From RGDT01 sp964630925 (lineage in GTDB: Bacteria > Planctomycetota > Planctomycetia > Gemmatales > Gemmataceae): a DNA stretch of 64,000 nucleotides. The notes beneath the pieces are model-generated. The model had not been told where the DNA came from. It searched no databases and was given only the letters and a program-made list of their open reading frames with translations. The translations under genes were made by a program, and so were the position numbers. Numbering within the stretch: position 1 is the first letter of the stretch; each line of letters opens with the position of its first letter. The stretch is taken from positions 62,001 through 126,000 of the forward strand of contig CAZVZK010000002.1 of NCBI GenBank assembly GCA_964630925.1. Direction: 5' to 3'. This document shows positions 51,323-60,002 of the stretch, one piece after another.

Positions 51323-51934
51323 TCAGTCGATACCCAGTCGCTCCTTCCACACGGCGCGGATGGCCTTGAACTTCACCTCGACCGTGACGACGGACCGTCC
51401 GATCCTCTCGGCGATCTGCTCGTTGGAGTAACCCTCCAGCCGCAGCAGCGCCACCCGCCGGAGGGAGTCGTCCGGCAGCATCGCCAGCATCTCCTCGACG
51501 GCGAGGGCGTACTCCGGGGCGGCCTCGGGGGCGGGGGAGGCCGCCAGGCCGGCCTCGCCGGCGGCGGACTCGCCGGCGACGACGGCCACGCGCCTGCCGT
51601 ACTTCAGTTTCACGTCGGCGGCCCGCCGGGAGGTGAGGCAGACGAGAAGCCGCCACAGGTCGCGCCGGTCCCGCAGCCGCGGGAAGCGTCTCTCGCTGTC
51701 CGGCCCGGCGAGGGCGCGGCACAGCTCCAGGAGCGCCTCCTGGGCCACGTCGTCGGGGCCGACGGCGGCGTGCAGGGCGTCGTTGAGGCGGCGGGCGGCG
51801 ACGGCGACCAGGGACGCATAGAAGTGCCGCCACAGCGGCCCCGCCGCCGCGAGGCCCTCGCGCCGCAGGTCGGGGATCAGCCGCGACACCGAGCCTGGGT
51901 CGGCCGTCCCGTCCACCGCCGAGATCTCTGACAT
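51323..51934 (-). CDS. ECF RNA polymerase sigma factor
   Basis: A 203-aa sigma factor of the planctomycete ECF01-Gob-like type. Region 2 is LNDALHAAVGPDDVAQEALL with the DLWRLLVCLTSRRAADVKLK helix; region 4 is LPDDSLRRVALLRLEGYSNE, with the HTH IAERIGRSVVTVEVKFKAIR. It should direct RNA polymerase to a specific promoter set. The ATG at 51934 has AGGAG 8 bases upstream; a GTG two codons earlier sits too close. It precedes the kinase gene by 32 bases. The regulator is presumably the kinase rather than an anti-sigma factor (inference). Confidence 0.88.
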   Translation of the reverse strand: MSEISAVDGTADPGSVSRLIPDLRREGLAAAGPLWRHFYASLVAVAARRLNDALHAAVGPDDVAQEALLELCRALAGPDSERRFPRLRDRRDLWRLLVCLTSRRAADVKLKYGRRVAVVAGESAAGEAGLAASPAPEAAPEYALAVEEMLAMLPDDSLRRVALLRLEGYSNEQIAERIGRSVVTVEVKFKAIRAVWKERLGID

Positions 51935-52038
51935 GGTCACACTCCTGAGGAGGGGGCGTTGATGTATCCGCGCGGGGGGCGGGGGCGCCCCTCGTGCGAT
52001 TTCGGGAATTTCTCGGCCGCCGGCAAGGCGGGGCCTTG

Positions 52039-52084
52039 ACCTGACCCCCAGCCCGCAGCGAGAGGGGGGCTGGGGGGGTGAGGT
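52039..52084. repeat. Vestigial MITE palindrome
   Basis: acctgacccccagcccgc and agaggggggctgggggggtgaggt are the two ends of the 43978-44163 repeat joined with no core. It can form a long stem downstream of the radical SAM gene, but it is more likely a deleted MITE than a terminator. Confidence 0.5.
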
Positions 52085-52114
52085 CGAGGGGGGCAGGGGG
52101 GCGAGGTGGCCCCC

Positions 52115-53527
52115 TCACCCCATGCGGCCGTGACTGACGGCCTCCTCCGGGATCTCCACCCCGCGCCGGGCCGCCACCGCCCGCCGGGCGAACAGCGAGG
52201 CGATGGAGTCGGAGTAGAACATGCCGCGCGGCGTGGGGCGGGTCAGGCCGTCGTCCGCGAAGTCGATGAGGTCCTCGTCGTACAGGGCCAGCAGCTCCTC
52301 GGTGCCCGTCTCGGCGCCGACCTCCAGCGCCGCCAGCCGCCGCGTCAGGCGGAAGGCCCGCAGGTCCTCCGGGCCGTAGGAGTAGAAGCTCGCCCACGGG
52401 GACGTGGGGTTGCGGGCGACGGCGTCGAGGTACGCGCCGGCCTGCTCGGGGTTGAGGAGCTTGATGCCGGAGGCGTGGGTGCTGGCGACGGAGATGCCGC
52501 CGGGGCCGAAGCCGATCATGTCGTACTCGGCCGGGCGGAACGTCAGCTCCTCGTAGACGAACCGCCGCCCCGTCCCGGCCAGGCCCGCCCGCTCGAAGTT
52601 GGTCAGCGTCGTCTGCACGAAGCCGCCCGCGAGGAGGTGCTCGCGCAGGGCGGCCCAGTTGGCGGCCGCCGTCTCGTTGTCGGGCAGGCCGGCGAGCAGC
52701 GCCGGGTCACGCGACCACTCCGTGCCCAGGCCGCGGAACATCACCAGGTGGTACAGCCCCAGGTGGTCCAGGCCGAGGGCGTCGGCCCGCGCGAGGTCGC
52801 GCTTCATCTCGGGCAGCGTCTGGTGCGGCAGGTTGAACAGGAGGTCGGCGCTGGCGGTGAAGCCGCGGGCGTGGGCCGCGTCGGTGACGGCGGCGAAGGT
52901 GCCGGCGTCGCCGAAGGCGTCGCGGCCCATCGCCTTGAGCCGCCCCGCGTCGAACGTCTGCACGCCCATGCTGAGGCGGAAGTGGCGGGCGGGCATCTCC
53001 TCGCGCATCACGTCCATGAGGAGCGGCTGGCGCTTGAGGAAGTAGGCCGGCACGCCCTCCAGCGTGACCTCCGCCTGGCTGAGATCGAAGTGGGCGGCGA
53101 GGGCGCGGCAGATGGAGCGGAAGGCGTCCGGCGGCGTCAGGTTGGCGGTGCCGCCGCCGACGTACAGGGCCGCGACGGGGCGCCGGCGCAGGCCGGGCTG
53201 GTTGGCGGTGCGTGCGGCGATCTCGCGGACGACGGACTCGGCGAGGCGGCGGGCGAGGGCGTGGTCGTAGTCCTGGTGCGGGAAGGTGCAGAAGCCGCAG
53301 CCGGCCACCTTGGGGTTGCAGAAGGGGTGCGGCAGCACGCCGACGAGGAGCCCCTTGGCGGGGTCGAAGGCGGCGTCGATGTCCATGCCGGCGGGCCGGG
53401 GGCGCATGGCCGCCGCCGCGGGGTAGCCGTGCAAGAGCCGGTGCCGCTGCGGCTTCCGCATGCGATCGCGGAGGTAGCCGAGGGCGGACGTGGCCGCCGG
53501 GCGTGCCGTGGTGCTGGTGAGGCTCAT
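52115..53527 (-). CDS. Radical SAM HemN/HemW-like oxidoreductase
   Basis: A 470-aa radical SAM enzyme of the coproporphyrinogen III oxidase-like group. The iron-sulfur site is HPFCNPKVAGCGFC (C70, C77, C80), spacing C-x6-C-x2-C rather than the usual CxxxCxxC. Conserved neighbours are ALYVGGGTANLTPPDAF, LSMGVQTFDAGRLKAMGRD and ADLLFNLPHQTLPEMKRDL, all typical of HemN/HemW. The C-terminal HemN-type domain is present (FRPAEYDMIGFGPGGIS). It may be a haem-insertion protein (HemW) or another reaction. No other haem gene is adjacent. Confidence 0.8.
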   Translation of the reverse strand: MSLTSTTARPAATSALGYLRDRMRKPQRHRLLHGYPAAAAMRPRPAGMDIDAAFDPAKGLLVGVLPHPFCNPKVAGCGFCTFPHQDYDHALARRLAESVVREIAARTANQPGLRRRPVAALYVGGGTANLTPPDAFRSICRALAAHFDLSQAEVTLEGVPAYFLKRQPLLMDVMREEMPARHFRLSMGVQTFDAGRLKAMGRDAFGDAGTFAAVTDAAHARGFTASADLLFNLPHQTLPEMKRDLARADALGLDHLGLYHLVMFRGLGTEWSRDPALLAGLPDNETAAANWAALREHLLAGGFVQTTLTNFERAGLAGTGRRFVYEELTFRPAEYDMIGFGPGGISVASTHASGIKLLNPEQAGAYLDAVARNPTSPWASFYSYGPEDLRAFRLTRRLAALEVGAETGTEELLALYDEDLIDFADDGLTRPTPRGMFYSDSIASLFARRAVAARRGVEIPEEAVSHGRMG

Positions 53528-53555
53528 GGCCGATCCTTTCGTGTTGGCTGAAGGG

Positions 53556-53831
53556 TCAGTTGCCGGCGGCGAGGGGGCGCAGCAGGCGGATCTCGAAGCG
53601 GGCGGCGCCGCGCTCCCCGGCGCGGAGGTAACAGCGGGCGTTGCGGAGGCGCGAGCGGGCCAGCGCCCACTCGTCGGGGGGAAGCGGCAGGGCGTGCAGA
53701 CGCCGCCCCGCCCGACGGATATCCGCCTCCAGGCCGGCGTGCCCCTCGCGGATCCCGAGCAGCAGGGCGGCGAGGGCGCGGGCGGCGCGGAGATGCGGGG
53801 TTTCGAGGATCAACGGGGGCGAGCACCTCAT
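53556..53831 (-). CDS. Small Arg/Ala/Leu-rich hypothetical protein
   Basis: A 91-aa protein, probably helical (RAARALAALLLGIREGHAGL, ADIRRAGRRLHALPLPPDEW). No family recognised and the upstream ribosome site is weak. It sits between the radical SAM gene and the kinase/TPR gene on the same strand. It could be a random open frame in GC-rich DNA; I keep it because of its position and continuous frame in a densely coded block. Confidence 0.4.
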   Translation of the reverse strand: MRCSPPLILETPHLRAARALAALLLGIREGHAGLEADIRRAGRRLHALPLPPDEWALARSRLRNARCYLRAGERGAARFEIRLLRPLAAGN

Positions 53832-53916
53832 GGTGAGCCTCGGCGGGGGCGTTTGTGGGCGTACGGTGGGTGGCCCCGCCGTCGGCGGGCGTCAGGGCCA
53901 TCGCACGGGGGGCGGA

Positions 53917-56136
53917 TCAATACCAGGGGGCCAGCCTCAGGACCTCCTCGGGGGGCGGCTCGTTACGGAGGACCTGGGCGAGGATGGCCCGGAACCTCGC
54001 CAGGTCTTCCCGGTAGCGCTCCACCGCGGGGGCCTGCCTCACGAGGCACTCCACCGCCGCGATGGCCTCGCGGTAGGCGTCGGCCGCCTCGGGGAAGCGC
54101 CCGCGGGATTGCAGGAAATGCCCCAGCAGGCTGTCCGTGACGGCGTGGCCGTGGGTGAAGTCGTGCAGGTCGGGGTATTCCTCCCGCAGCCCCCGGCAGA
54201 TCTCGACGGCCTTGTGGAGATCGGCCTCGGCCTCGTCGTGCCGGCTTACGCCATGACGGAACAGGGCGCGGATGGTGCGGCGGATGGCCAGGAGCTTCCG
54301 CAGGCCGGGCACATCCGGGAAGCGGGCACAGAGGGCCTCGAAGACCCGGACCCCTCGGTCGTAGAGCGGTTCGGTCTCCGGCCGGCGCGTCCACCCTGTC
54401 ACCAGGCCGATCGGCCTTGGCAGGTCGCCCAGGCGGATGACGCTGGTCCGAAGGTTCTCGTCCCAGCGGGCCGACGCCCTGGCCTGCGTGATGCGTTCGG
54501 CGAAGTCGAGGGCGCGGGAGTAGGAGGCGTCGGCCTCCGCGCCGCGGCCCTGGTAGTCCTGGGAGATGCCCAGGTGGTAGTGGCTCTGGGCGGCGGATGA
54601 CAGGGGGAGGGCCTCCCCGCCGTGCCTCTCGCACAGGGCCTCGGCCAGGGCGACGGCGCGGCGGAACAGCGGCTCGGCCCTGTCGGGGGCCTCGCGGAAC
54701 AGGTGGAGCCGGCCCCTGTCCAGGCAGGAGTCGAGGGTGAGGAAGGCCCATGACTCCTCGACGGGGACCTCCTCCGGGCCGTCGCCCCCGTACATCAGGG
54801 CCTCGTCGAGGAGGGCGGCGGCCTCGTCCGGGCGGTCCGTCTCGGTGCAAAGCCGGGCGAGGGCCTGGCAGACGCGGACGAGGACCTTCCTGGCCGACGG
54901 ATCCTCGGGGGCCTCGCAGGCGAGGCCGCGGGCGAGCGTGGTCGCCTGGCGGAGGGCGGCCTCTGCCTCCTCGTGCTGCCCGAGCTTGCGGTCGATCTCG
55001 GCGACGCGGCGGTGGGCCTCGGCCACGCGGACGCGGGCGGACACCTCGGTGCTCTCGGGCCGGCACAGCTCCGCGAAGAAGCCGCGGGCCGCCCGCAGGA
55101 ACCCCAGACGCAGCGGGTTGAGACGCGGCTCCAGGGAGAAGACGCCCTCGGCCATCGTCAGGGCCGACTCGATGGCCGCCCGCGCCTTGCGTTCGGCGGC
55201 GTCCACCTCGGAGGCCCGGTCCGGCGGGCGCAGGCTGATCCGCTCGCCCTCGGCGGCGCGCTGGAGGTCGTCGGCCAGCTCCGCCGCGGTCTGGTAGCGT
55301 CGGCCCGGCTCGATCTCCAGGCACTTCAGGCAGATCAGCTCCAGGTCGGACCCCGCCCACACGCCGGGGTTGAGAACGGAGGGCGGCGGGGCCGGTCCCG
55401 CGTTCTCCTCGGACGGCAGGCGGCCGGTCAGGAGGCGGAACAGCACGACGCCGAGGCTGAACACGTCCACCGCCGGTGTCTGGCACGCGTCGCGGCGGAG
55501 CTGCTCGGGCGGGGCGTACCCGGGGGTGAAGCCCTGCGGGCCGTCCTTCTCGCCCACCCGCCAGGCCAGGCCCAGGTCGGCCACCAGGGGGCGGCCGTCG
55601 GCGTCGAGGAGGACGTTGCCCGGCTTGAGGTCGCGGTGGATGATCCCCTTCTCGTGGAGGTAAGCCATCCCCCGGGCGATGCAGGCCGTCAGCCCCGCCA
55701 GGCGGTGGTGCTCGGCCCGGCCGGCGTCGGGCGGCAGGCGGTGGGCGTCGAGGGCCTTCTCCAGGCTGTCCTCGGCGAGGGGCATGGTGTAGTAGAGCAG
55801 GCCGTCGTGCTCGCCGACGTGGTAGACGCGGACGAGGCCGGGGTGGTCGAGGTCGTGGGCCAGCCGCAGCTCACGCAGCGCCCTGTCGCGTGCCCCGGGG
55901 TCGATCACCTTGAGCGCGACCACCTTGTCGATGTGGACCTGCCGGGCCCGGTACACCACGCCCTGGCCGCCCCGGCCGGCCACGCCCAGCAGCTCGTAGT
56001 TGCCGAAGAACCGCCCCGCGTCCGTTTGACGCAGCAGGCCACGCAGGGCACCCATCACGCGGTCCACCGCCGCCTCGTCCCCCTCCGGCCCCTCGGGGAG
56101 GAACGGCATCGTCGTCCGGGAATCGGGGTCCATCAT
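53917..56136 (-). CDS. Ser/Thr kinase with C-terminal TPR-like solenoid
   Basis: A 739-aa protein. The kinase (about 45-320) has GVAGRGGQGVVYRA, K76 in VVALKVI and HRDLKPGNVL (167-176), but DLG (187-189) replaces DFG and APPEQ replaces APEQ. DLG kinases can still be active. From about residue 390 to the end there are TPR-like helices (RVAEAHRRVAEIDRKLGQHE, AAALLDEALMYGGD, DAYREAIAAVECLVRQ). No membrane segment. It overlaps the upstream sigma gene by four bases (start 56136, stop 56133-56135), so the two are co-translated. Confidence 0.87.
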   Translation of the reverse strand: MMDPDSRTTMPFLPEGPEGDEAAVDRVMGALRGLLRQTDAGRFFGNYELLGVAGRGGQGVVYRARQVHIDKVVALKVIDPGARDRALRELRLAHDLDHPGLVRVYHVGEHDGLLYYTMPLAEDSLEKALDAHRLPPDAGRAEHHRLAGLTACIARGMAYLHEKGIIHRDLKPGNVLLDADGRPLVADLGLAWRVGEKDGPQGFTPGYAPPEQLRRDACQTPAVDVFSLGVVLFRLLTGRLPSEENAGPAPPPSVLNPGVWAGSDLELICLKCLEIEPGRRYQTAAELADDLQRAAEGERISLRPPDRASEVDAAERKARAAIESALTMAEGVFSLEPRLNPLRLGFLRAARGFFAELCRPESTEVSARVRVAEAHRRVAEIDRKLGQHEEAEAALRQATTLARGLACEAPEDPSARKVLVRVCQALARLCTETDRPDEAAALLDEALMYGGDGPEEVPVEESWAFLTLDSCLDRGRLHLFREAPDRAEPLFRRAVALAEALCERHGGEALPLSSAAQSHYHLGISQDYQGRGAEADASYSRALDFAERITQARASARWDENLRTSVIRLGDLPRPIGLVTGWTRRPETEPLYDRGVRVFEALCARFPDVPGLRKLLAIRRTIRALFRHGVSRHDEAEADLHKAVEICRGLREEYPDLHDFTHGHAVTDSLLGHFLQSRGRFPEAADAYREAIAAVECLVRQAPAVERYREDLARFRAILAQVLRNEPPPEEVLRLAPWY

Positions 56137-56648
56137 GGCTGGCCCCCCAGGAGGTTGAGGAGACGACGCCGCCCGCGTTTGAGGAGTCCGTCCACGGCCT
56201 GTTCGGTGCGGCCCATCAGCTCGCCGATGAAGCGCATGGAGCAGTCGTGCAGGTGCTTCAGCTCGACCGCCTCGCGCTCGTCCGCGGGCATCTGGTCCAG
56301 GGCCCGGGCCAGTCGCTCCAGCTCCTCGGACCGGATGGCCGCCTCGCTGGGCGAGGTCTGCTCGGCGGCCAGGGCGCTCTCGAGCTGGCCGGACGCGGCG
56401 TCGAGGGACACCTCCGCCGGGCCGGGCCGGGCCGCCTCGCGCAGCGTGTTGAGGAGGATCATGCGCAGCCAGCCACGCCACTCCTGGGGCGTGGCCCCGC
56501 GGAACTGGCCCTCCCTGGCGGCGGCCCGGGCCAGGGTGGCCTGGGCGATCTCCGAAGGGTCCAGACGCTTCTGCTGGCCGGGCCACATCAGGCAGCTCGC
56601 CAGCAGCCGGAGGTAAGCGCGATCCGCGGACGGGTCTCTGTCGATCAT
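56133..56648 (-). CDS. ECF RNA polymerase sigma factor
   Basis: A 171-aa sigma factor. Region 2 shows DPSEIAQATLARAAAREGQF and EWRGWLRMILLNTLREAAR; region 4 is LARALDQMPADEREAVELKH and the HTH SMRFIGELMGRTEQAVDGLL. This is the group typical of planctomycetes. The ATG at 56648 follows GGAGGT and fixes the start; 51 more residues upstream are non-homologous. It is coupled to the kinase/TPR gene by an ATGA-type overlap, a clear signal transduction unit. Confidence 0.88.
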   Translation of the reverse strand: MIDRDPSADRAYLRLLASCLMWPGQQKRLDPSEIAQATLARAAAREGQFRGATPQEWRGWLRMILLNTLREAARPGPAEVSLDAASGQLESALAAEQTSPSEAAIRSEELERLARALDQMPADEREAVELKHLHDCSMRFIGELMGRTEQAVDGLLKRGRRRLLNLLGGQP

Positions 56649-56797
56649 GGCGTACCTCCACCTACCCCCTGGATGCGCGGCGCCATTCGATCGGGCGCGC
56701 GATTCTAGCGGAATTCCGGCCGGGGCGTCTTGAGGGCAAGATACGCCCTGGTGCCCCGGACATATCCGGACAAAGAGGCGTCCGCCCCTCGCCCGGC

Positions 56798-57391
56798 TCA
56801 TTCGCGGACGTTCTCGCGGGCCGGGGTGATGCCTTCCGCAGGCGTCGCCGGGGCGGGGCGTGCGTCATCGGGGGGCCGGGGCGGCGGGCCGTCCCGCAGA
56901 ATGGGATCGCGGCGGAGGACGAAGGTGCCGGCGAGGAGGTCGTGGATCGCCCGCCGGCGGGTCGAATTCGTGAGGCCGAAGCTGATGAGCACCAGCGGGA
57001 TGCACCAGAGGTAGGCGGCCTTGGACAGGGTACGGAGGAGCGAACGGGCCGGGCCGATCCTGTGGCCGGCCCTGTCGGTGACCTCGAGGCCAAAGAGGTA
57101 CTTGCCGAGGGTGCCCTGGACGGGGGAGCATTCCATCAGGGCGAAATAGAGACAAGGGCCGCACGCCCCCACCGCCAGCGACAGCGGGCCATCCATCACG
57201 CGCAGCGGACCGAGGTGCTGGCCGATCCCCAGGAACGGGAGGGCCTCATACAGGCCGCCTGCCAGGTAGAAGGCCGCGACGATGGGGGCCAGGTCGATGA
57301 GGAGGGCCGCTAGGCGGAGGAGGCCGTCCGCCCCCCGCGAGGAGAGCCTCCGCACGTCGATGCCGTCGCCCACGATCCTCGGCGCTTCCAT
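56798..57391 (-). CDS. RDD-family membrane protein (3)
   Basis: A 197-aa protein with MEAPRIVGDGIDVRRLSSRG at the N-terminus, helices around LAALLIDLAPIVAAFYLAGG and LSLAVGACGPCLYFALMECS, the motif SPVQGTLGKYLFGLEV, and RRRAIHDLLAGTFVLR. It ends GITPARENVRE. Last gene of a five-gene run; a 4-base gap separates it from the previous RDD gene. Confidence 0.8.
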   Translation of the reverse strand: MEAPRIVGDGIDVRRLSSRGADGLLRLAALLIDLAPIVAAFYLAGGLYEALPFLGIGQHLGPLRVMDGPLSLAVGACGPCLYFALMECSPVQGTLGKYLFGLEVTDRAGHRIGPARSLLRTLSKAAYLWCIPLVLISFGLTNSTRRRAIHDLLAGTFVLRRDPILRDGPPPRPPDDARPAPATPAEGITPARENVRE

Positions 57392-57395
57392 CGCA

Positions 57396-57995
57396 TCACC
57401 CCTGGCCTGTCTCACGGACGCCGTCACGGGTCGGCGTGATTCCGGCGGGATGGGCCGGCGGAGTGGGCGTCGCGGCCCTCGGCAGATCGGCGGGCGGAAC
57501 GCCCCACGGCACATCGCCCGGCCAGACGACGAGTGTCCCGGCCATCCTGTCGTGGAGCGCCCGCCGATCCTTCGTCCAGATGATCAGGAAGAGGCTGACG
57601 AGCCACGCGGGCCAGCACACCGCGGCGGAGACCACCTTGGCCATCGTGCGCCCCGTCGATTGCGCCAGGGTGAGCCGGCGTCCGGCCATGTCGGTCACCT
57701 TGACCCCGACGAGCCACTTGCCGAGCGTCCCCTGGAGCGGCGAGCACTCCATCACGACGAAGTACAGGGGCGGCACCCCGAGCCAGAGGGCGTAGGCAAG
57801 GAGGATGAACCCCAGGTGAGCGCTGACGGCGTCGGTCATCCCCAGGGCGTCCAGGATCATCGGGAAGCCGATCAGATAGCCGAGAATCAAAGCGGTGTCG
57901 AGGCCCCAGGCGGCGAGCCGGCGAGACAGGCCATCGGCCCGCGCCCGCACGCTCCGCACGTCGATCCCATCACGCACGATCCGTGGCGCGTCCAT
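57396..57995 (-). CDS. RDD-family membrane protein (4)
   Basis: A 199-aa protein (MDAPRIVRDGIDVRSVRARA). Membrane segments include LDTALILGYLIGFPMILDAL and FILLAYALWLGVPPLYFVVM. The shared motif is ECSPLQGTLGKWLVGVKVTD, with DRRALHDRMAGTLVVW. The C-terminal GITPTRDGVRETGQG matches its neighbours. Gaps of four bases on both sides point to one operon. Confidence 0.82.
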   Translation of the reverse strand: MDAPRIVRDGIDVRSVRARADGLSRRLAAWGLDTALILGYLIGFPMILDALGMTDAVSAHLGFILLAYALWLGVPPLYFVVMECSPLQGTLGKWLVGVKVTDMAGRRLTLAQSTGRTMAKVVSAAVCWPAWLVSLFLIIWTKDRRALHDRMAGTLVVWPGDVPWGVPPADLPRAATPTPPAHPAGITPTRDGVRETGQG

Positions 57996-57999
57996 CGGA

Positions 58000-58593
58000 T
58001 CACCTTCTGGTGTCTTGCAGCCCACCGCGTTCTGTGATGCCTTCCGACCGTTGAGGCGGCGGCGAAATCGGATCAGAGCCCGCCGCAGGCGGCTCGCCCT
58101 GCGGCACTTCGTCGGCGAGGACGACCAGCGTATCAGCCTCCTCGTCGTGAAAGGCCTGCCGTTTCCTCGTCGTGGCGATGTGGGCGAAGCTGAAGATGGC
58201 CAGCAAAGGGAAAAACAGAATCGTGACTCCGAGCTTCAACATGAGGCGAAGGCCGGAGATGGAGAGGGTGATCCGGTTGCCGTCGATGTCGGTCACCTTG
58301 ATCCCGAGGAGGTACTTGCCGAACGTCCCCTGGAGGGGCGAGCAATCCATCAGGAGAAGGTACAGGAATGGCGGAAGGAGCCAGACGGCCAGGTCCAGGA
58401 GGCTGAACACGGGCACGAGGTTGTTGGGGGGCTTGAGGCCGGACGCCGCCAAGACGTGAGGGAATCCGATCAGATACCCAACGACCAACACCGCGTCGAT
58501 CAGGAACGCCCCCAAACGCCGATGAGCGCCGGCGACCCGTGACCCCGGCCACCGAACGTCAATCCCGTCTTCGACGATCTTCGGCGCTTCCAT
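58000..58593 (-). CDS. RDD-family membrane protein (5)
   Basis: A 197-aa protein (MEAPKIVEDGIDVRWPGSRV). Membrane segments include FLIDAVLVVGYLIGFPHVLA and LLDLAVWLLPPFLYLLLMDC, with the motif CSPLQGTFGKYLLGIKVTDI. The tail is EGITERGGLQDTRR. It follows the MBL hydrolase gene by four bases. It is the first of the three tandem RDD genes. Confidence 0.82.
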   Translation of the reverse strand: MEAPKIVEDGIDVRWPGSRVAGAHRRLGAFLIDAVLVVGYLIGFPHVLAASGLKPPNNLVPVFSLLDLAVWLLPPFLYLLLMDCSPLQGTFGKYLLGIKVTDIDGNRITLSISGLRLMLKLGVTILFFPLLAIFSFAHIATTRKRQAFHDEEADTLVVLADEVPQGEPPAAGSDPISPPPQRSEGITERGGLQDTRR

Positions 58594-58597
58594 CGCC

Positions 58598-59998
58598 TCA
58601 CACCCCCGCCGTCTCCCCACGCGCCGGCGCCGCCACGTCCGCGAACCCCGCCGCCCGCAGGCCCTCGGCCAGCCGCTCCGCCCGCGACGGCTCGCCGTGC
58701 ACCAGCCGCACCCGGCTCCGCCCGACGTGGGGTGCCAGCGCCGCCACCAGGCCCGGATGGTCCGCGTGCGACGACAGGCCGTTCATCATCACCACCTCCG
58801 CACGCACCGGGCACTCCCGCCCGAGGATACGCATCGGGTCGCGCCCCTCCACCAGCCTCCGCCCCAGCGTGTCCGGCGCCTGGAAGCCGACGATCAACAC
58901 CGTGTTCGCCGCGTGCCCGATGTGGTGCTTCAAATGGTGCTGGATGCGCCCCGCCTCGCACATCCCCGACGCCGCGATGATCACGCACGGCCCCTCGCGG
59001 CGGTTCAGCTCCACGCTCTCATGCACCTTCTCGACGTACCGCACGAACCCCTCGGCGAACAGCCCCGGGTGCCGGCCCATCAGCTCGCGCGCCTCGTCAT
59101 CGAAGCAGTCCGCGTGCGAGCCGAACACCTCCGTCGCCCGGATCGCCATGGGGCTGTCCACGAAGATCGGGAGAGGCGGCAGCCTGCCCGCCTCCATCAA
59201 CGCGTGCAGGAAGTACAGCACCGTCTGCGTCCGCCCCACGGCGAACGCCGGCATGATGACCTTCCCCCCGCGCGCCGCCGTCCGCCGCACCACCTCGCCC
59301 AGCGCCTCCGCCGTCTCGTTGAACGGCTCGTGCGTGTGCCCGCCATACGTGCTCTCGCACACGATCAGGTCCGCCGCCGGCACCGGCGCGGGGTCGCGCA
59401 GGATCGGCGTGCCCGGGCGGCCCACGTCGCCCGTGAACGTCAGCGACTTCTCGCCCATCCGCACGTGCACCATCGCCGAGCCCAGCAGGTGCCCGGCGTC
59501 GTGGAACGTCACCGCCACCCCCGGCAGAACCTCGCACGCCTCGCCGTAGGGCACCGCCTTCATCTTCACGAGCGTCTGGAAGACGCTGCCATCTCCGTAC
59601 AGCGGCTTGATCTCCGGCTCGCCGGGCTGGCGCCTGCTGTTGAGGTACGCCGCGTCCTCGCGCTGGATCTTCGCCGAGTCGCCGAGCATCACGCCGGCCA
59701 GCGCCCGCGTCGCCGGCGTGCAGTAGATGGACCCGCGGAACCCCTGGGTCACAAGGTTGGGCAGGTTGCCGCAGTGGTCGATGTGCGCGTGGCTGAGGAT
59801 GACCGCGTCGATGTCCTTCGGGCGGAAGGGGAACGTCGCGTTGGCCGCGTAACTCGCGGCCCGGCCCCCCTGCACGAAGCCGCAGTCGAGGAGGATCGAC
59901 CTGCCGTGCACCTCCAGCAGATGCATCGAGCCGGTGACGGTGCGGGCGGCGCCCCAGAAGGTCACCGTCGGCTCGATGGATGTGCGGCGTCTTGCCAT
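58598..59998 (-). CDS. MBL-fold beta-CASP ribonuclease-like protein
   Basis: A 466-aa protein of the RNA-processing MBL/beta-CASP group (CPSF73/Ysh1 and RNase J-like). The metal site is HAHIDH (H70, H72, D74, H75), with HDAGHLLGSAMVHV, FTGDVGRPGTPIL (motif 4) and the beta-CASP motifs around MPAFAVGRTQ and GFQAPDTLG and C-terminal SSHADH. These support a hydrolase for RNA or nucleic-acid phosphodiesters. It lies 4 bases from the next RDD gene and 4 bases from the previous gene, so it belongs to the same operon. Confidence 0.85.
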   Translation of the reverse strand: MARRRTSIEPTVTFWGAARTVTGSMHLLEVHGRSILLDCGFVQGGRAASYAANATFPFRPKDIDAVILSHAHIDHCGNLPNLVTQGFRGSIYCTPATRALAGVMLGDSAKIQREDAAYLNSRRQPGEPEIKPLYGDGSVFQTLVKMKAVPYGEACEVLPGVAVTFHDAGHLLGSAMVHVRMGEKSLTFTGDVGRPGTPILRDPAPVPAADLIVCESTYGGHTHEPFNETAEALGEVVRRTAARGGKVIMPAFAVGRTQTVLYFLHALMEAGRLPPLPIFVDSPMAIRATEVFGSHADCFDDEARELMGRHPGLFAEGFVRYVEKVHESVELNRREGPCVIIAASGMCEAGRIQHHLKHHIGHAANTVLIVGFQAPDTLGRRLVEGRDPMRILGRECPVRAEVVMMNGLSSHADHPGLVAALAPHVGRSRVRLVHGEPSRAERLAEGLRAAGFADVAAPARGETAGV

Positions 59999-60002
59999 GC
60001 GA

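Noticed and set aside
52039..52084. Rho-independent terminator of the radical SAM gene
   Set aside because: No T-run, and both arms match the MITE ends at 43978-44163.
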